Notes under the pieces: generated by a model
What the model was told of the DNA's origin: nothing
The model's database searches: none
Seen by the model: only the letters and a program-made list of their open reading frames with translations
NCBI RefSeq assembly: GCF_002263495.1
Contig: NZ_CP022753.1
Location: forward strand, 4,464,001-4,528,000
Length of the DNA stretch: 64,000 bases
Source of the DNA: Nocardiopsis gilva YIM 90087
GTDB taxonomy: Bacteria > Actinomycetota > Actinomycetes > Streptosporangiales > Streptosporangiaceae
Direction: 5' to 3'
Translations under genes and position numbers: made by a program
Shown: one piece after another, positions 51,072 through 60,279 of the stretch
How the letters are laid out: each line of letters opens with the position of its first letter
Numbering within the stretch: position 1 is the first letter of the stretch

Positions 51072-51989
51072 ATGAGCGAGACCCCGCCCAACGGACCACA
51101 GCCCCAGGACCGTCCGGCCGACGGCCAACCGGAGCCCGGCCCCACCCCTCCCGACGCGCAACCGGGTGCGGGGCAGGCGGGGACCGGTGGGCAGCCCGGG
51201 TACGGCGATCAGCCCCAGCCCCCGCAGCAGCCCGACTACGCCCAGCCGTACCAGCAGCAGCCCCCGCCGGGCTATGGGCAGCCGCAGCCGGGGTACGCCC
51301 AGCCCAGCGGCGGGCAGCAGCCCTACCCCGGGTACGGTCAGCAGCCCTACCCGCCGCAGCAGCCCCAGCAGCCCGGCTACGGGCCGCCGCCCCAGCAGCC
51401 TCCTCAGCCCCCGCAGGGCTACGAGCAGCAGCCGGGCTACGCCCAGCCGAGTGGCGGACAGCAGCCTCCGCAGGGCTTCGAGCAGCCGCAGCCCGGGTAC
51501 GGCCAACCGCCCTACCCGCCGCAGCAGCCCCAGCAGCCCGCCTTCGGGCAGCCGCCCCAGCCGGGGATGGGCTACGAGCAGCAGCAGTTCCCGCAGCAGG
51601 GCTTCCAACCGCAGCAGGGGTACGGGCAGCAGGGCGCCGCCGACGACACCACGTGGGCGATGATCGCGCACCTGTCCGGCATCATCATGGCCTGCCTCGG
51701 CTGGCTGCCCGCGCTGATCGTCTTCCAGGTGAAGAAGACCCACTCGGCCTATGTCCGGCACCACGCGAGTGAGGCGCTCAACTTCCAGCTGACGCTGCTT
51801 ATCCCCTACGCGCTGTCGTGGATCGTGTTCCTCGGCCTCGGGGTCTTCTACCCCGACCAGTCGTGGATCGGCTCCGTGCTGATCGCGGTGTTCTGGGCGG
51901 TGGCCATCCTGTTCGGGGTGCTGGGCTCCCTCGGCGCCAACAAGGGCGCCTGGTACCGCTACCCCGTGGTGATCCGGCTGGTGAAGTAG
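51072..51989 (+). CDS. DUF4870 membrane protein with long Pro/Gln/Gly/Tyr-rich N-terminus
   Basis: A 305-residue protein. Residues 1-190 are low-complexity repeats of PGYGQP, QQPYP and PPQQP type; residues 195-305 are a DUF4870 domain (DDTTWAMIAHLSGIIM, FVRHHASEALNFQLT-like core, three helices). The ATG at 51072 has GGGA 4 bases upstream; an ATG directly before it is also possible. Extended P/Q/Y tails suggest condensate-like or wall-proximal interaction, unproven. A paralogue follows after a terminator. Confidence 0.8.
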   Translation: MSETPPNGPQPQDRPADGQPEPGPTPPDAQPGAGQAGTGGQPGYGDQPQPPQQPDYAQPYQQQPPPGYGQPQPGYAQPSGGQQPYPGYGQQPYPPQQPQQPGYGPPPQQPPQPPQGYEQQPGYAQPSGGQQPPQGFEQPQPGYGQPPYPPQQPQQPAFGQPPQPGMGYEQQQFPQQGFQPQQGYGQQGAADDTTWAMIAHLSGIIMACLGWLPALIVFQVKKTHSAYVRHHASEALNFQLTLLIPYALSWIVFLGLGVFYPDQSWIGSVLIAVFWAVAILFGVLGSLGANKGAWYRYPVVIRLVK

Positions 51990-52000
51990 GGGTCCGATGC

Positions 52001-52040
52001 GTCCCTGTGGGCGGTCCGGAACCGGGCCGCCCACAGGGAC
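52001..52040 (+). terminator. Hairpin between the two DUF4870 genes
   Basis: 19-base arms (52001-52019/52022-52040) pair with a single G-U, 11 bases after the stop. The two paralogues are therefore probably separate transcripts. Confidence 0.75.
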
Positions 52041-52154
52041 GTCCCATCGGTGGAAGGGACCCCGTCCTCGCACGTCCCGTCGGCACCGGCGCTACGGTGG
52101 CGGAACGCGGACGTGTGACATCGACCGGTGCGGTCGGCAGAAATCGAGGAGATC

Positions 52155-52691
52155 ATGAGCAACCCGTATCCGCCCGGCCCGCCGTACGACGGGCAGAACA
52201 CCCCCTACAACCATCCCGGTGGGTACTCTCCCCCGCCCGGCGGTGACCCGGGCTACGGCCCTCCGCAGGGCGCTCCGGGTATGGGGCAGCAGCCCTATCC
52301 GCAGCAGTACCCGCAGCAGCCCTACGGCGGCCAGTACCAGCAGCCCTATCCGCAGCAGCCCGGCGGGCCGGCCAACTCCGACGACCGCACCATGGCGCTG
52401 CTCGCCCACCTCGGTGGCCTCTTCCTGGGCTTCCTTGTACCGCTCGTGCTCTACCTGGTGAAGAAGGACGAATCGCCGTTCGTCCGGCACCACGCCGCCC
52501 AGGCGCTCAACTTCCAGATCCTGGTGTTCATCGGCTACTTCGTCTCGGGACTGCTGATGATGGTCTTCATCGGCTTCCTCACCTTCGTCGCGGTCTGGAT
52601 CGCCTCGATCATCATGGGGATCAAGGCGGCCATGGCCGCGAACAACGGCGAGTCGTACTCCTACCCGGTCAGCATCCCGGCCGTGAACTGA
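52155..52691 (+). CDS. DUF4870 membrane protein, shorter paralogue
   Basis: A 178-residue paralogue of the preceding gene: a Pro/Gly/Tyr/Gln-rich N-terminus of about 75 residues, then DDRTMALLAHLGGLFLGFLVP, FVRHHAAQALNFQILVF and a final pair of helices. GAGGAG lies 3 bases before the ATG at 52155; an in-frame GTG at 52128 could extend it by nine residues. The conserved VRHHA-ALNFQ core is the family signature. Function is unknown. Confidence 0.82.
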   Translation: MSNPYPPGPPYDGQNTPYNHPGGYSPPPGGDPGYGPPQGAPGMGQQPYPQQYPQQPYGGQYQQPYPQQPGGPANSDDRTMALLAHLGGLFLGFLVPLVLYLVKKDESPFVRHHAAQALNFQILVFIGYFVSGLLMMVFIGFLTFVAVWIASIIMGIKAAMAANNGESYSYPVSIPAVN

Positions 52692-52710
52692 CCGAGGTCG
52701 CTGCGCCTCC

Positions 52711-52749
52711 GGAAGAGGGCGGGCGGCCCGGGGCCGCCCGCCCTCTTCC
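52711..52749 (+). terminator. Terminator hairpin after the second DUF4870 gene
   Basis: Perfect 19-base arms (52711-52729/52731-52749) around one central base, 20 bases after the stop. Confidence 0.85.
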
Positions 52750-52756
52750 GGTCCGG

Positions 52757-53073
52757 CGTCAGTGCTGTCTGCTGCGCTCACGCTCCTCCCTCGCTCCACC
52801 GCCGAAGCGAACCGGCCTTCGACGATCGGCATCGACGCCTACGCTCGCTCGATCACGTTCGCGTCGGTACTTCCCCCGCGCTCACGCTCCTCCCTCGCTC
52901 CACCGCCGAAGCCACCCGGCCTACGGCAAACAGCATCGACGCCTACGCTCGCTCGATCACGTTCGCGTCGGTACTTCCCCCGCGCTCACGCTCCTCCCTC
53001 GCTCCACCGCCGAAGCCACCCGGCCTACGGCAAACAGCATCGACGCCTACGCTCGCTCGATCACGTTCGCGTC
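52757..53073 (-). repeat. 104-bp tandem repeat, three copies, starting in the rodA stop codon
   Basis: Read in the rodA direction, units run 53073-52970, 52969-52866 and 52865-52762, an exact 104-base period. The two rodA-proximal units are identical except at the junction; the distal one is diverged. The first unit begins with the GA of the rodA TGA stop (GACGCGAACGTGATCGAGC). Aligned without gaps to the unit after the DUF218 gene (7637), about 65% of positions match, including the first 10 bases from GTGATCGAGC. Confidence 0.9.
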
Positions 53074-54250
53074 AGTCGAAGCCGCGGTCGCGCGCGTGGA
53101 TGCTGACCACCAACCCGATCGCGATGAGGTGGGCGACGGTGGCGGTGCCGCCGTAGGACACGAAGGGCAGCGGCAGTCCGGTGACCGGTGCGACGCCCAG
53201 GGTCATCCCGATGTTGATGAAGCTCTGGAAGACGAACCAGGTGGCCACACCGACGCAGACGAGACGCGCGTAGGGCTGGGAGCACCCCGCGGCCACCCGC
53301 AGGATGCGCTGGATGATCAGCGTCAGCAGGCCGATGACCGCTATGCCGCCGATGAATCCCAGCTCCTCGGCGGCCACCGTAAAGATGAAGTCCGTGTGCT
53401 GCTCGGGCACGAACCGCCCACTGGTCTGCTGCCCCTGGAACAGGCCGGTGCCGTTGAACCCGCCCGACCCGATGGCGATGATCGCCTGGTTGGCGTTGTA
53501 CCCGGCGCCCTGCGGGTCGGCACTGGGGTCGATCATGGTGGCGACACGGTCCAGTTGGTAGGGCTTGAGCAGTTCGAACCACCACATGCTGAACGCGGCG
53601 AGGGCGCCGCAGAACAGCAGTCCCACGACCCACCGCAGCGGCGCCCCCGACAGCGTGAGCATGCCGAGGAAGATGGCGCCCATGACCAGGTCGGTGCCGA
53701 GGTCGGGCTGGAGCGCGATGAGGGCCAGCGGGACCGACAGCGCGATCAGGCTGATAACCACGTCGCGGGTGGTGGGGGCGTACTCGCCGTCGCGGGGCTC
53801 GCCGAGCAGCATGGCGATGGCGAGGAGCAGCCCGATCTTGGCGAACTCACTGGGCTGGGCCTGGATCCCGAAGATGACGATCCACCCTTGGGAGCCGTTG
53901 ATGGTCTCACCCAGCGGGGTGAGGACCACCACCAGGCCGATCAGGGAGACCACGTACACGATCGGGGCGTAGGCGCGCGGCGTGCGGTAGTCGACCGCGG
54001 CGACCAGCAGGCACAGCACCGCCCCCACGGCGACGTGGAGGAGCTGGCGCTCCACATACCCGAGCGCGCCCCCCGGGTCGCGCGGGTCGTAGGTCGAGGC
54101 GCCGACCAGGAGCACGCCGATCGCGGAGAGCGCCAGGACGGCCCCCAGCAGGACCCAGTCGAAGCGGCGCGGTCGCCCCGCGGCGATGAGGCCGCCGACC
54201 CGTCCGCTCAGGCTCGGGTGGGGCAGGTGCGGGCTACTGTAGGGAATCAT
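53072..54250 (-). CDS. rodA: Peptidoglycan polymerase RodA (SEDS family)
   Basis: A 392-residue SEDS glycosyltransferase with about ten membrane helices. Key regions: PSEFAKIGLLLAIAMLL with the catalytic-type Asp/Glu surroundings, LIALQPDLGTDLVMG, GSGGFNGTGLFQGQQTSGRFVPEQHTDFIFTVAAEE, and the end GLPLPFVSYGGT. It polymerises lipid II with PBP2. It follows pbp2 by 88 bases in the mre operon. Its stop codon merges with a 104-bp repeat array. Confidence 0.95.
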   Translation of the reverse strand: MIPYSSPHLPHPSLSGRVGGLIAAGRPRRFDWVLLGAVLALSAIGVLLVGASTYDPRDPGGALGYVERQLLHVAVGAVLCLLVAAVDYRTPRAYAPIVYVVSLIGLVVVLTPLGETINGSQGWIVIFGIQAQPSEFAKIGLLLAIAMLLGEPRDGEYAPTTRDVVISLIALSVPLALIALQPDLGTDLVMGAIFLGMLTLSGAPLRWVVGLLFCGALAAFSMWWFELLKPYQLDRVATMIDPSADPQGAGYNANQAIIAIGSGGFNGTGLFQGQQTSGRFVPEQHTDFIFTVAAEELGFIGGIAVIGLLTLIIQRILRVAAGCSQPYARLVCVGVATWFVFQSFINIGMTLGVAPVTGLPLPFVSYGGTATVAHLIAIGLVVSIHARDRGFD

Positions 54251-54338
54251 CGCGTGTCCTGCCGCTCCTGGCCGGTGTGGTGCGCCGTTCGCTGTCCTGC
54301 CGCCATCGGTTGCTTCCCGGTCCCCCGATCCCGCACGG

Positions 54339-56531
54339 TCACTCGCCCGCCGCGGCGATGATCCCGTCGGGGCGGATCTCGGGCAGCTCCGAGGGAGGCT
54401 TCCCGCCGGGAAGCGCGGGTTCGACCTTCTTCGTGCCCTTCTTGCCGTCCTTCTCGGCGCCGCCCTCGGACGGGGCGAAGCCGTAGATCCCCTCGTAGAT
54501 CTCCCGAGCGATGGGCGCGGAGGTGGTGCCGCCGGTGCCGCCCTGGGAGACCAGCACGGCCACAGCGAACTGCGGGTCGTCGGCCGGAGCGTAGGAGGCG
54601 AACCAGGAGGTCGTCTCCTTCCCGACGATGGTGGCCGACCCGGTCTTGCCCGCGATGGACACCTTGTCCTGCGGGAAGCCGTTGAAGGCGCCCGCCGCCG
54701 TTCCCTTCTTGGGCACCTGGGTCAGGGCCTTCTGGAGGTACTTCAGCGTCCGGTCGTCGATGTCGAGCTCACCGGCCTTCTTCGGCGGGATCTCCTTGGT
54801 CTGCTTGCCGTCGGCGGAGACGAACGCCTTGCCCACCCGCGGTTCGTACTGCGTGCCGTCGTTGGCGACGGCGGCGTAGGCGTTGGCCAGCTGCAGTGGG
54901 GTGACCAGCACGTCGCCCTGCCCGATGGCGAAGTTCACCGCCTCACCCGCGCGCCACTGGTAGCCGATCTCGCAGTGTTCCCTGGCCAGCTTCTTGAGGT
55001 AGGCGGCGCGCGACGCGTCCTCGACCTCCGGGTAGCCCGTTTTCGCCCGTTTGCATTTCTGCTCGCGCGTGGCCTCCCAGAAATCGCGCTTCCACTGCCG
55101 GTCGGGGATGCGGCCGGCGCTCTCGTTGGGCAGGTCGATGCCGGTGGGCGCGTCGAAGCCGAAGTCGCGCGCCGTATTGGCCATGACCTCCTTGGGGTTC
55201 TTCGCCGGCGTGACCCCGCCGTCCTCCTTCCACATGTCGTAGCCGAACTTGTAGAAGACGGTGTTGCAGGAGACCACGATCGCGCGGTGCAGGCTGATGC
55301 TGCCGTGCCCCCGGCCGGCGTAGTTGCTGAAGGACTGGTTGCCGACACTGATGGAGCCCGGGCAGGAGTAGGTGCCGTCCAGTGAGGAGCCGTTGTTCAC
55401 CGCGGCCGACAGCGAGGAGACCTTGAAGGTCGAGCCCGGCGGGTACTGGCCCTGCAGCGCCCGCGATATCAGCGGTTCGCCGGCGTCCTTGCTCAGCATC
55501 CTGTCGTAGTCGTCCTGGTCGATGCCGCCGTTCCACACCTCGGGGTCGTAGGTCGGCATGCTCGCCATGGCGACCACCCCGCCGTTGCGGACGTTGAGCA
55601 CCACGGCCGCAGCCGAGTCGGCCACATACCCCCGGCCGAGGCCGCGGGCGCGCTTCATGCCCCGCTTCAGCGCCTTCTCGGTGACGGCCTGGACCCGCTC
55701 GTCGAGGTGCGTCACCAGGTGCATGCCGGGCTCGGGCGGCTTCTCGTCCAACACGCCGATGATGCGGCCCTTGCTGTTCACTCCGAGGGTGCGCACCCCG
55801 GCGTTGCCGCGCAGCTGCGCGTCGTACTGCGCCTCCAGTCCGTCGCGGCCGACCTGGTCCACACCGCTGAACTGGACGCGCAGCTCCTCGCGCGCCTCCA
55901 GCTCCTCCTGGGTGACCGGCTGGAGGTAGCCGAGCACCTGCGCGGCGCGCTCACCGTGGGGGTACTCGCGGACGGCGTGCTGCTGCGCGGTGATGCCGGG
56001 GAAGTCCTCCTGGCGCTCCAGAATCTGCAGCGCGACCTTGGCGTCGACGCCCTCGGCCAGCGTCACCGGCTGGTAGGGCGACCCCGGCCAGCAGGGGCGG
56101 CTCACCTCCGGGCCGCACAGCCGGATGCGCTGCCGCAGCTCCTTCTCCGGCACGTCCAGGACCTGGGCCACCTTGCGCAGGACCGCCGTCCCGTTGTCCT
56201 CTTGGGCGTGCAGCGCGTGGTAGTCGGCGGAGACGACGAGCTCGGTGCGGTTGCGCACGAGGGGGCGGCCGGAGGAGTCCAGGATCTGCCCCCGGGTGGC
56301 CGGGACGATGAGCTTCTGGGAGTGGTTGGCCACCGCGAGGTCGCGGTAGTGCTCGTTCATCGGCACCTGGAGGTACCACATTCGTCCGACCAGCACCGCG
56401 AACAGGGAGTACACCAGTACCTGGGCGACGAGCATGGTGATGGCGCCGGGCGGACGGCGCGGGGCATAGCTCGACGGGGGCCGTCGCTTGCGGAGGTGCC
56501 AGCCCCTCCAGCTCTTCCAGCGGCGTCTCAT
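54339..56531 (-). CDS. mrdA: Penicillin-binding protein 2 (class B transpeptidase)
   Basis: A 730-residue class B PBP. One N-terminal membrane helix (about 30-52) is followed by the pedestal and the transpeptidase domain with PPGSTFKVSS (nucleophile Ser near 368), VVSCNTVFYKFG (SxN near 420) and IAGKTGSA (KTG near 629). Extra Cys pairs occur at Cys139/Cys147 and around 490-520 (EQKCKRAK and REHCEIG) and may form disulfides. The ATG at 56531 overlaps the mreD stop (ATGA) with GGGAG 9 bases upstream. It crosslinks peptidoglycan with RodA. Confidence 0.95.
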   Translation of the reverse strand: MRRRWKSWRGWHLRKRRPPSSYAPRRPPGAITMLVAQVLVYSLFAVLVGRMWYLQVPMNEHYRDLAVANHSQKLIVPATRGQILDSSGRPLVRNRTELVVSADYHALHAQEDNGTAVLRKVAQVLDVPEKELRQRIRLCGPEVSRPCWPGSPYQPVTLAEGVDAKVALQILERQEDFPGITAQQHAVREYPHGERAAQVLGYLQPVTQEELEAREELRVQFSGVDQVGRDGLEAQYDAQLRGNAGVRTLGVNSKGRIIGVLDEKPPEPGMHLVTHLDERVQAVTEKALKRGMKRARGLGRGYVADSAAAVVLNVRNGGVVAMASMPTYDPEVWNGGIDQDDYDRMLSKDAGEPLISRALQGQYPPGSTFKVSSLSAAVNNGSSLDGTYSCPGSISVGNQSFSNYAGRGHGSISLHRAIVVSCNTVFYKFGYDMWKEDGGVTPAKNPKEVMANTARDFGFDAPTGIDLPNESAGRIPDRQWKRDFWEATREQKCKRAKTGYPEVEDASRAAYLKKLAREHCEIGYQWRAGEAVNFAIGQGDVLVTPLQLANAYAAVANDGTQYEPRVGKAFVSADGKQTKEIPPKKAGELDIDDRTLKYLQKALTQVPKKGTAAGAFNGFPQDKVSIAGKTGSATIVGKETTSWFASYAPADDPQFAVAVLVSQGGTGGTTSAPIAREIYEGIYGFAPSEGGAEKDGKKGTKKVEPALPGGKPPSELPEIRPDGIIAAAGE

Positions 56532-57064
56532 CGGCGCAGACTCCCAGCTGCCCACGGCGCTCCGGCGATGGAGGCGAAGTCGTCACGGGACAGGTAGCGC
56601 ATGATCCGACCGACGGGCAGCATCACCAGGGGGCTCACCAGCATGGTCATGGCCACGCTGAGCAGGACGGCGGAGGCGGCGCCGGCGAGCGAGACACGGG
56701 GGTCGCCGATCAGGAGCCCGATGAGGGAGAACCCGGTCGCCACCCCGAAGGCCGTGAGAGCGGCCACCGGGTAGGGGCGCATGCCGAAGGACGGCGCGTA
56801 TCCGACGAGGTACCCGGCGAGGCAGAGCACGAACGCGTAGCGGCCCAGCTCGTGATCGGCCGGGGGGAGCACGTCCACGGCCAGCCCGGCCGTGAAGCCG
56901 ATCACCGCGCCCGTCATCGGGGTGGTGGCCAGGGCGACCGCCACCACCGTGAGCACCACCAGGTCCGGGCCGATACCCCACGGCAGCGGCAGCCGGTTCA
57001 CGACCGCGGTCTGCGCCAGTACCGCGGTGATCAGGAGCAGGGTCGTCACTAGCGGCTTCATCAC
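56528..57064 (-). CDS. mreD: Rod shape-determining protein MreD
   Basis: A 178-residue membrane protein with five to six helices: LVTTLLLITAVLAQTAVVNRL at the N-terminus, then GPDLVVLTVVAVAL. It links MreC to the RodA/PBP2 complex. It overlaps mreC (ATGA, 4 bp) and pbp2 (4 bp). Sequence conservation in this family is low; operon position makes the call firm. Confidence 0.9.
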   Translation of the reverse strand: MMKPLVTTLLLITAVLAQTAVVNRLPLPWGIGPDLVVLTVVAVALATTPMTGAVIGFTAGLAVDVLPPADHELGRYAFVLCLAGYLVGYAPSFGMRPYPVAALTAFGVATGFSLIGLLIGDPRVSLAGAASAVLLSVAMTMLVSPLVMLPVGRIMRYLSRDDFASIAGAPWAAGSLRR

Positions 57065-58008
57065 GCCTCCCCCGATGAGCCCGATGAGATCGCCTCCGGC
57101 GGGCGCATGGCCGCGTTGCGCCGCTCCTCGGGCTCCGGTGGGAGCACCGAGTCGCGCGGGTCCTTCTCCGGCCCCGCGACGACCACGCCGACGATGTCCA
57201 GCGCGGCGACGTCCGCGGCCGGGTCGACGTCCGCGATGCGGCTGAGAGCGCCCGGTGTGTCGCGCACGTTGGTGACCGTCCCGATGGGAACGCCCGGAAC
57301 ATAGGGAGCGCCGTCGTGCGATCCCAGGGTGACGATCCTGTCCCCCTCTTGGACCTGCGCGTCGGCGTCCATCAGCTCGAATCTGAGCGGAACGCTATCG
57401 CCGATGCTCCGCGAGCCGCCCTCGGCCACGCCGATTCTCTGGGATCCTTCGAGGCGTGCCCCGACGGCCGAGGAGGCGTCGGTGAGCAGCAGGACCGTGG
57501 ACGTGTCCTTTCCCGCGCGGGTCACGCGTCCGACCAGGCCGTCGCCGTTGAGCACGGTCATGTCGGAGTGGACGCCGTCGCGGGTTCCGACGTCGATCGT
57601 CACGGCCGACGCCAGGCCGCGGGACGTCACCTGGGTCACCGCCTGCGCCGGGACGATCTCATAGCGGCCGCGACCGGACAGGCCGAGCAGCCGCTCCAGG
57701 TCCTGGGCCCGGCGGTCATCGCGTTCCCGGTCGTCCAGGCGTGCGGACAGCTCGGCGTTCTCGGCCTCCAACTCGGCGATCCGGTCCTGTGCGCCCGGCG
57801 CCGCGACGAGCGTCCGGTAGGTCCCCTTGAAGGGCCCGCCGACAACGGAGACACCGGCCGAGACCGGTGCGAAGACGGCGTCGCCCGCCGCGCGGGCGAC
57901 GGCGGAGACGGGGTTATCCCCGTCGCGCGAATCGAGGATGATCAGGGCGAGGGCGATGGCGAGGAGCAGGGCGAGCCGCGACCGTGAGGTGCCGCGTCCC
58001 ACCCTCAC
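57061..58008 (-). CDS. mreC: Rod shape-determining protein MreC
   Basis: A 315-residue protein: an N-terminal membrane helix ([18 protein letters not shown]), a coiled coil at about 70-105 ([21 protein letters not shown]), and an extracytoplasmic two-barrel MreC domain ([32 protein letters not shown]). It scaffolds PBP2. It overlaps mreB by 4 bp and mreD by 4 bp. The last 40 residues are Pro/Glu-rich. Confidence 0.93.
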   Translation of the reverse strand: MRVGRGTSRSRLALLLAIALALIILDSRDGDNPVSAVARAAGDAVFAPVSAGVSVVGGPFKGTYRTLVAAPGAQDRIAELEAENAELSARLDDRERDDRRAQDLERLLGLSGRGRYEIVPAQAVTQVTSRGLASAVTIDVGTRDGVHSDMTVLNGDGLVGRVTRAGKDTSTVLLLTDASSAVGARLEGSQRIGVAEGGSRSIGDSVPLRFELMDADAQVQEGDRIVTLGSHDGAPYVPGVPIGTVTNVRDTPGALSRIADVDPAADVAALDIVGVVVAGPEKDPRDSVLPPEPEERRNAAMRPPEAISSGSSGEA

Positions 58009-59039
58009 CGCCGCCGTTCCGGGACCAGCACCTGACTGAGGCGCTCATAGTTCTCGACGCAGGTGCCCGACCCGATGGCGACCGAGTCGAGGGCGTTCTC
58101 AGCGAGGTGGATCGGCATTCCGGTCTCGTGGCGTAGCCGGTCGTCGAGCCCCCGTAGCAGGGCGCCTCCGCCCGCTACGGCGATCCCCCGGTCCATGATG
58201 TCGCCCGACAGCTCGGGCGGGCATTTGTCGAGTGAGGTCCGCACCGCGTCGATGATCGCGGTGACGGGTTCCTCGATGGCCTGGCGGATCTCGACGGCCG
58301 AGAGGACCACGGTCTTGGGCAGCCCGCTGATCAGGTCGCGCCCGCGCACCTCGGCGTGCAGCTCCTCGGTTCCGGTGGGATACGCCGAGCCGATGGCGAG
58401 CTTGATCTCCTCGGCGGTGCGCTCCCCGATCATCAGGGAGTGCTCCTTCTTGACGAAGGTCATTATGGCCTCGTCGAGCTCGTCGCCGCCGACCCGGATG
58501 GACTGGGACGTCACGATGCCGCCCATGGAGATGACCGCCACCTCGGTGGTGCCGCCGCCGATGTCGACGACCATGTTTCCGGTGGGCTCGTGGACCGGAA
58601 GCCCCGCGCCGATGGCGGCGGCCATGGGCTCCTCGATGATGTACACGCGGCGCGCCCCGGCCTGGTATCCGGCTTCTTTGACGGCCCGGTGCTCCACTGA
58701 GGTGATCCCGCTCGGCACGGCCACAATCACGCGGGGCTTGGCGAAATGCCGTCTACGGTGGATCTTCTGAATGAAATAGCGCAGCATGCGCTCGGTGATC
58801 TCAAAGTCGGCAATGACGCCGTCCTTGAGCGGCCGGACGGCCGTGATGTTACTGGGTGTCCGCCCGATCATCTGTTTCGCCTCGATGCCGACCGCGACGA
58901 TCTTTCCCGTCGAGGTGTTCAGCGCGACGACCGAGGGCTCGTTCAGCACGATCCCTCGTCCACGCACGTACACCAGGGTGTTCGCGGTCCCGAGGTCGAC
59001 CGCCATGTCACGGCCGAGAAAGGCGAGATTGTTGGTCAT
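58005..59039 (-). CDS. mreB: Cell shape-determining actin homologue MreB
   Basis: A 344-residue actin-like ATPase. Phosphate 1 [15 protein letters not shown] near residue 16, connect 1, phosphate 2 [19 protein letters not shown], adenosine motif [15 protein letters not shown]. In mycelial actinomycetes MreB works mainly in spore-wall formation. It is the first gene of the mreBCD-pbp2-rodA operon; all junctions except pbp2-rodA overlap. Confidence 0.97.
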   Translation of the reverse strand: MTNNLAFLGRDMAVDLGTANTLVYVRGRGIVLNEPSVVALNTSTGKIVAVGIEAKQMIGRTPSNITAVRPLKDGVIADFEITERMLRYFIQKIHRRRHFAKPRVIVAVPSGITSVEHRAVKEAGYQAGARRVYIIEEPMAAAIGAGLPVHEPTGNMVVDIGGGTTEVAVISMGGIVTSQSIRVGGDELDEAIMTFVKKEHSLMIGERTAEEIKLAIGSAYPTGTEELHAEVRGRDLISGLPKTVVLSAVEIRQAIEEPVTAIIDAVRTSLDKCPPELSGDIMDRGIAVAGGGALLRGLDDRLRHETGMPIHLAENALDSVAIGSGTCVENYERLSQVLVPERRR

Positions 59040-59229
59040 GAATCGTCCTCAGCGGCACCAAATCAGGTGCTGCACCCATGGGGCGGCCAATACGGTCTCG
59101 TTCCTGCACGAAGCGGATTCAGTACCCGTATCGTAACGCTCGGCACTTCGATGGTTACGCTAAACACACCGAATTGATGGGGCTGTCAAGGACAGAAAAT
59201 GCCTGGCCACAGCCCGGCAAGGCGGAATA

Positions 59230-59252
59230 GGCGCCGGGCGGTGCCCGGCGCC
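59230..59252 (-). terminator. Hairpin after ndk
   Basis: A 10-bp perfect GC stem (59230-59239/59243-59252) with a 3-base loop, 23 bases beyond the ndk stop on the minus strand. Confidence 0.72.
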
Positions 59253-59275
59253 GGGTTCCCCGGCGTCGGAATGGA

Positions 59276-59686
59276 TCAGGCGGCCAGGTCCGGGAAGAAC
59301 AGCTTGATCTCGCGCTCGGCCGAGTAGGTGGAGTCGGAGCCGTGCACGATGTTCTGCTGGACCTCCAGCGCGAAGTCACCGCGGATGGTTCCGGGACCGG
59401 CGGCGACGGGGTCGGTGGCACCGGCCAGCGCGCGGAAGGCCTCGACGGCGCGCTCGCCCTCGACCACCATGGCGACCAGCGGCCCGCCGGTGATGAACTC
59501 GACAAGCGACTCGAAGAAGGGGCGCTCAGCGTGCTCTTCGTAGTGCGTCTTGGCGATGTCGGGCGTCAGCGTGCGCAGGTCCATCGCGATGATCTTGAGG
59601 CCACGGCGCTCGATGCGGCTGATGACCTCCCCGATGATGTTGCGGCGAACGCCATCGGGTTTGATCAGGACAAGGGTGCGCTCCAC
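59276..59686 (-). CDS. ndk: Nucleoside diphosphate kinase
   Basis: A 136-residue NDK transferring gamma-phosphate between nucleotides. It has [19 protein letters not shown] at the N-terminus, [26 protein letters not shown], and the active-site His in NIVHGSDS. The GTG at 59686 has AGGAG about 10 bases upstream; the extra 35 codons upstream are not family sequence. It stands between DUF4233 and the mre operon. Confidence 0.97.
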   Translation of the reverse strand: MERTLVLIKPDGVRRNIIGEVISRIERRGLKIIAMDLRTLTPDIAKTHYEEHAERPFFESLVEFITGGPLVAMVVEGERAVEAFRALAGATDPVAAGPGTIRGDFALEVQQNIVHGSDSTYSAEREIKLFFPDLAA

Positions 59687-59902
59687 GGTACTTCTCTCCT
59701 CGGCTGATAGCTGATGATCGGCGGGGACTCGGCAGGAGGACACCGCGCCCGAAACAGGGGGAAGAGCTGCGACGACCGCCGACCCGGCCATCCGTAACCC
59801 TATCGCCTTACCAACCCTTTCCGAGGCGGAACGGCTGAGTGCGCAAGGGATTCGGAAGACGGGGCGCCGACAGCGGCCCGAGGGGAAGGTGGAGAGGTCG
59901 GC

Positions 59903-60277
59903 TCATCCCCCCGAATTCGGCGCGGAGTTCGCCTGCGCGTCGCTCTCGGCCGCTGCCGCGTAGGCCGCCTTCATGGCATCGGTACGCCGCCCGAGCATGA
60001 CCCCCGCAATCCACAGCCCGACGAAGATAACGCCCAGCACCGCCAGTCCCGGGACGAGGAAACCGCTGGCCAGGAAGGCCGCCTGGAGCACCCAGGCGGC
60101 GTAGAAGCCCCAGCGGAAGCGCTGCAGCGCGGCGAGCACCAGCGCCGCGGCGGCCAGTCCGCCCCACACGCCGCCGGCCAGCGCCGGGGAGTACCCGCCG
60201 AGCTGGATGGCCACCGGGATGGCCAGGCCGATGACGATGACCTCGAAGGCGAGCACGACCGCGCAGATCGTCCGCAT
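59903..60277 (-). CDS. DUF4233 membrane protein
   Basis: A 124-residue protein with four hydrophobic helices (CAVVLAFEVIVIGLAIPVAI, GGLAAAALVLAAL, FYAAWVLQAAFLASGFLVPG, LGVIFVGLWIAGVMLGRRTD) and a short polar tail. It fits the actinobacterial DUF4233 family that follows folC and precedes ndk. The start lies 2 bases after the folC stop, so it is cotranscribed and probably coupled. Function is unknown. Confidence 0.82.
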   Translation of the reverse strand: MRTICAVVLAFEVIVIGLAIPVAIQLGGYSPALAGGVWGGLAAAALVLAALQRFRWGFYAAWVLQAAFLASGFLVPGLAVLGVIFVGLWIAGVMLGRRTDAMKAAYAAAAESDAQANSAPNSGG

Positions 60278-60279
60278 GG

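Noticed and set aside
52757-53073. CRISPR array
   Set aside because: Units are contiguous and near-identical, with no unique spacers, and no cas genes are in the window.
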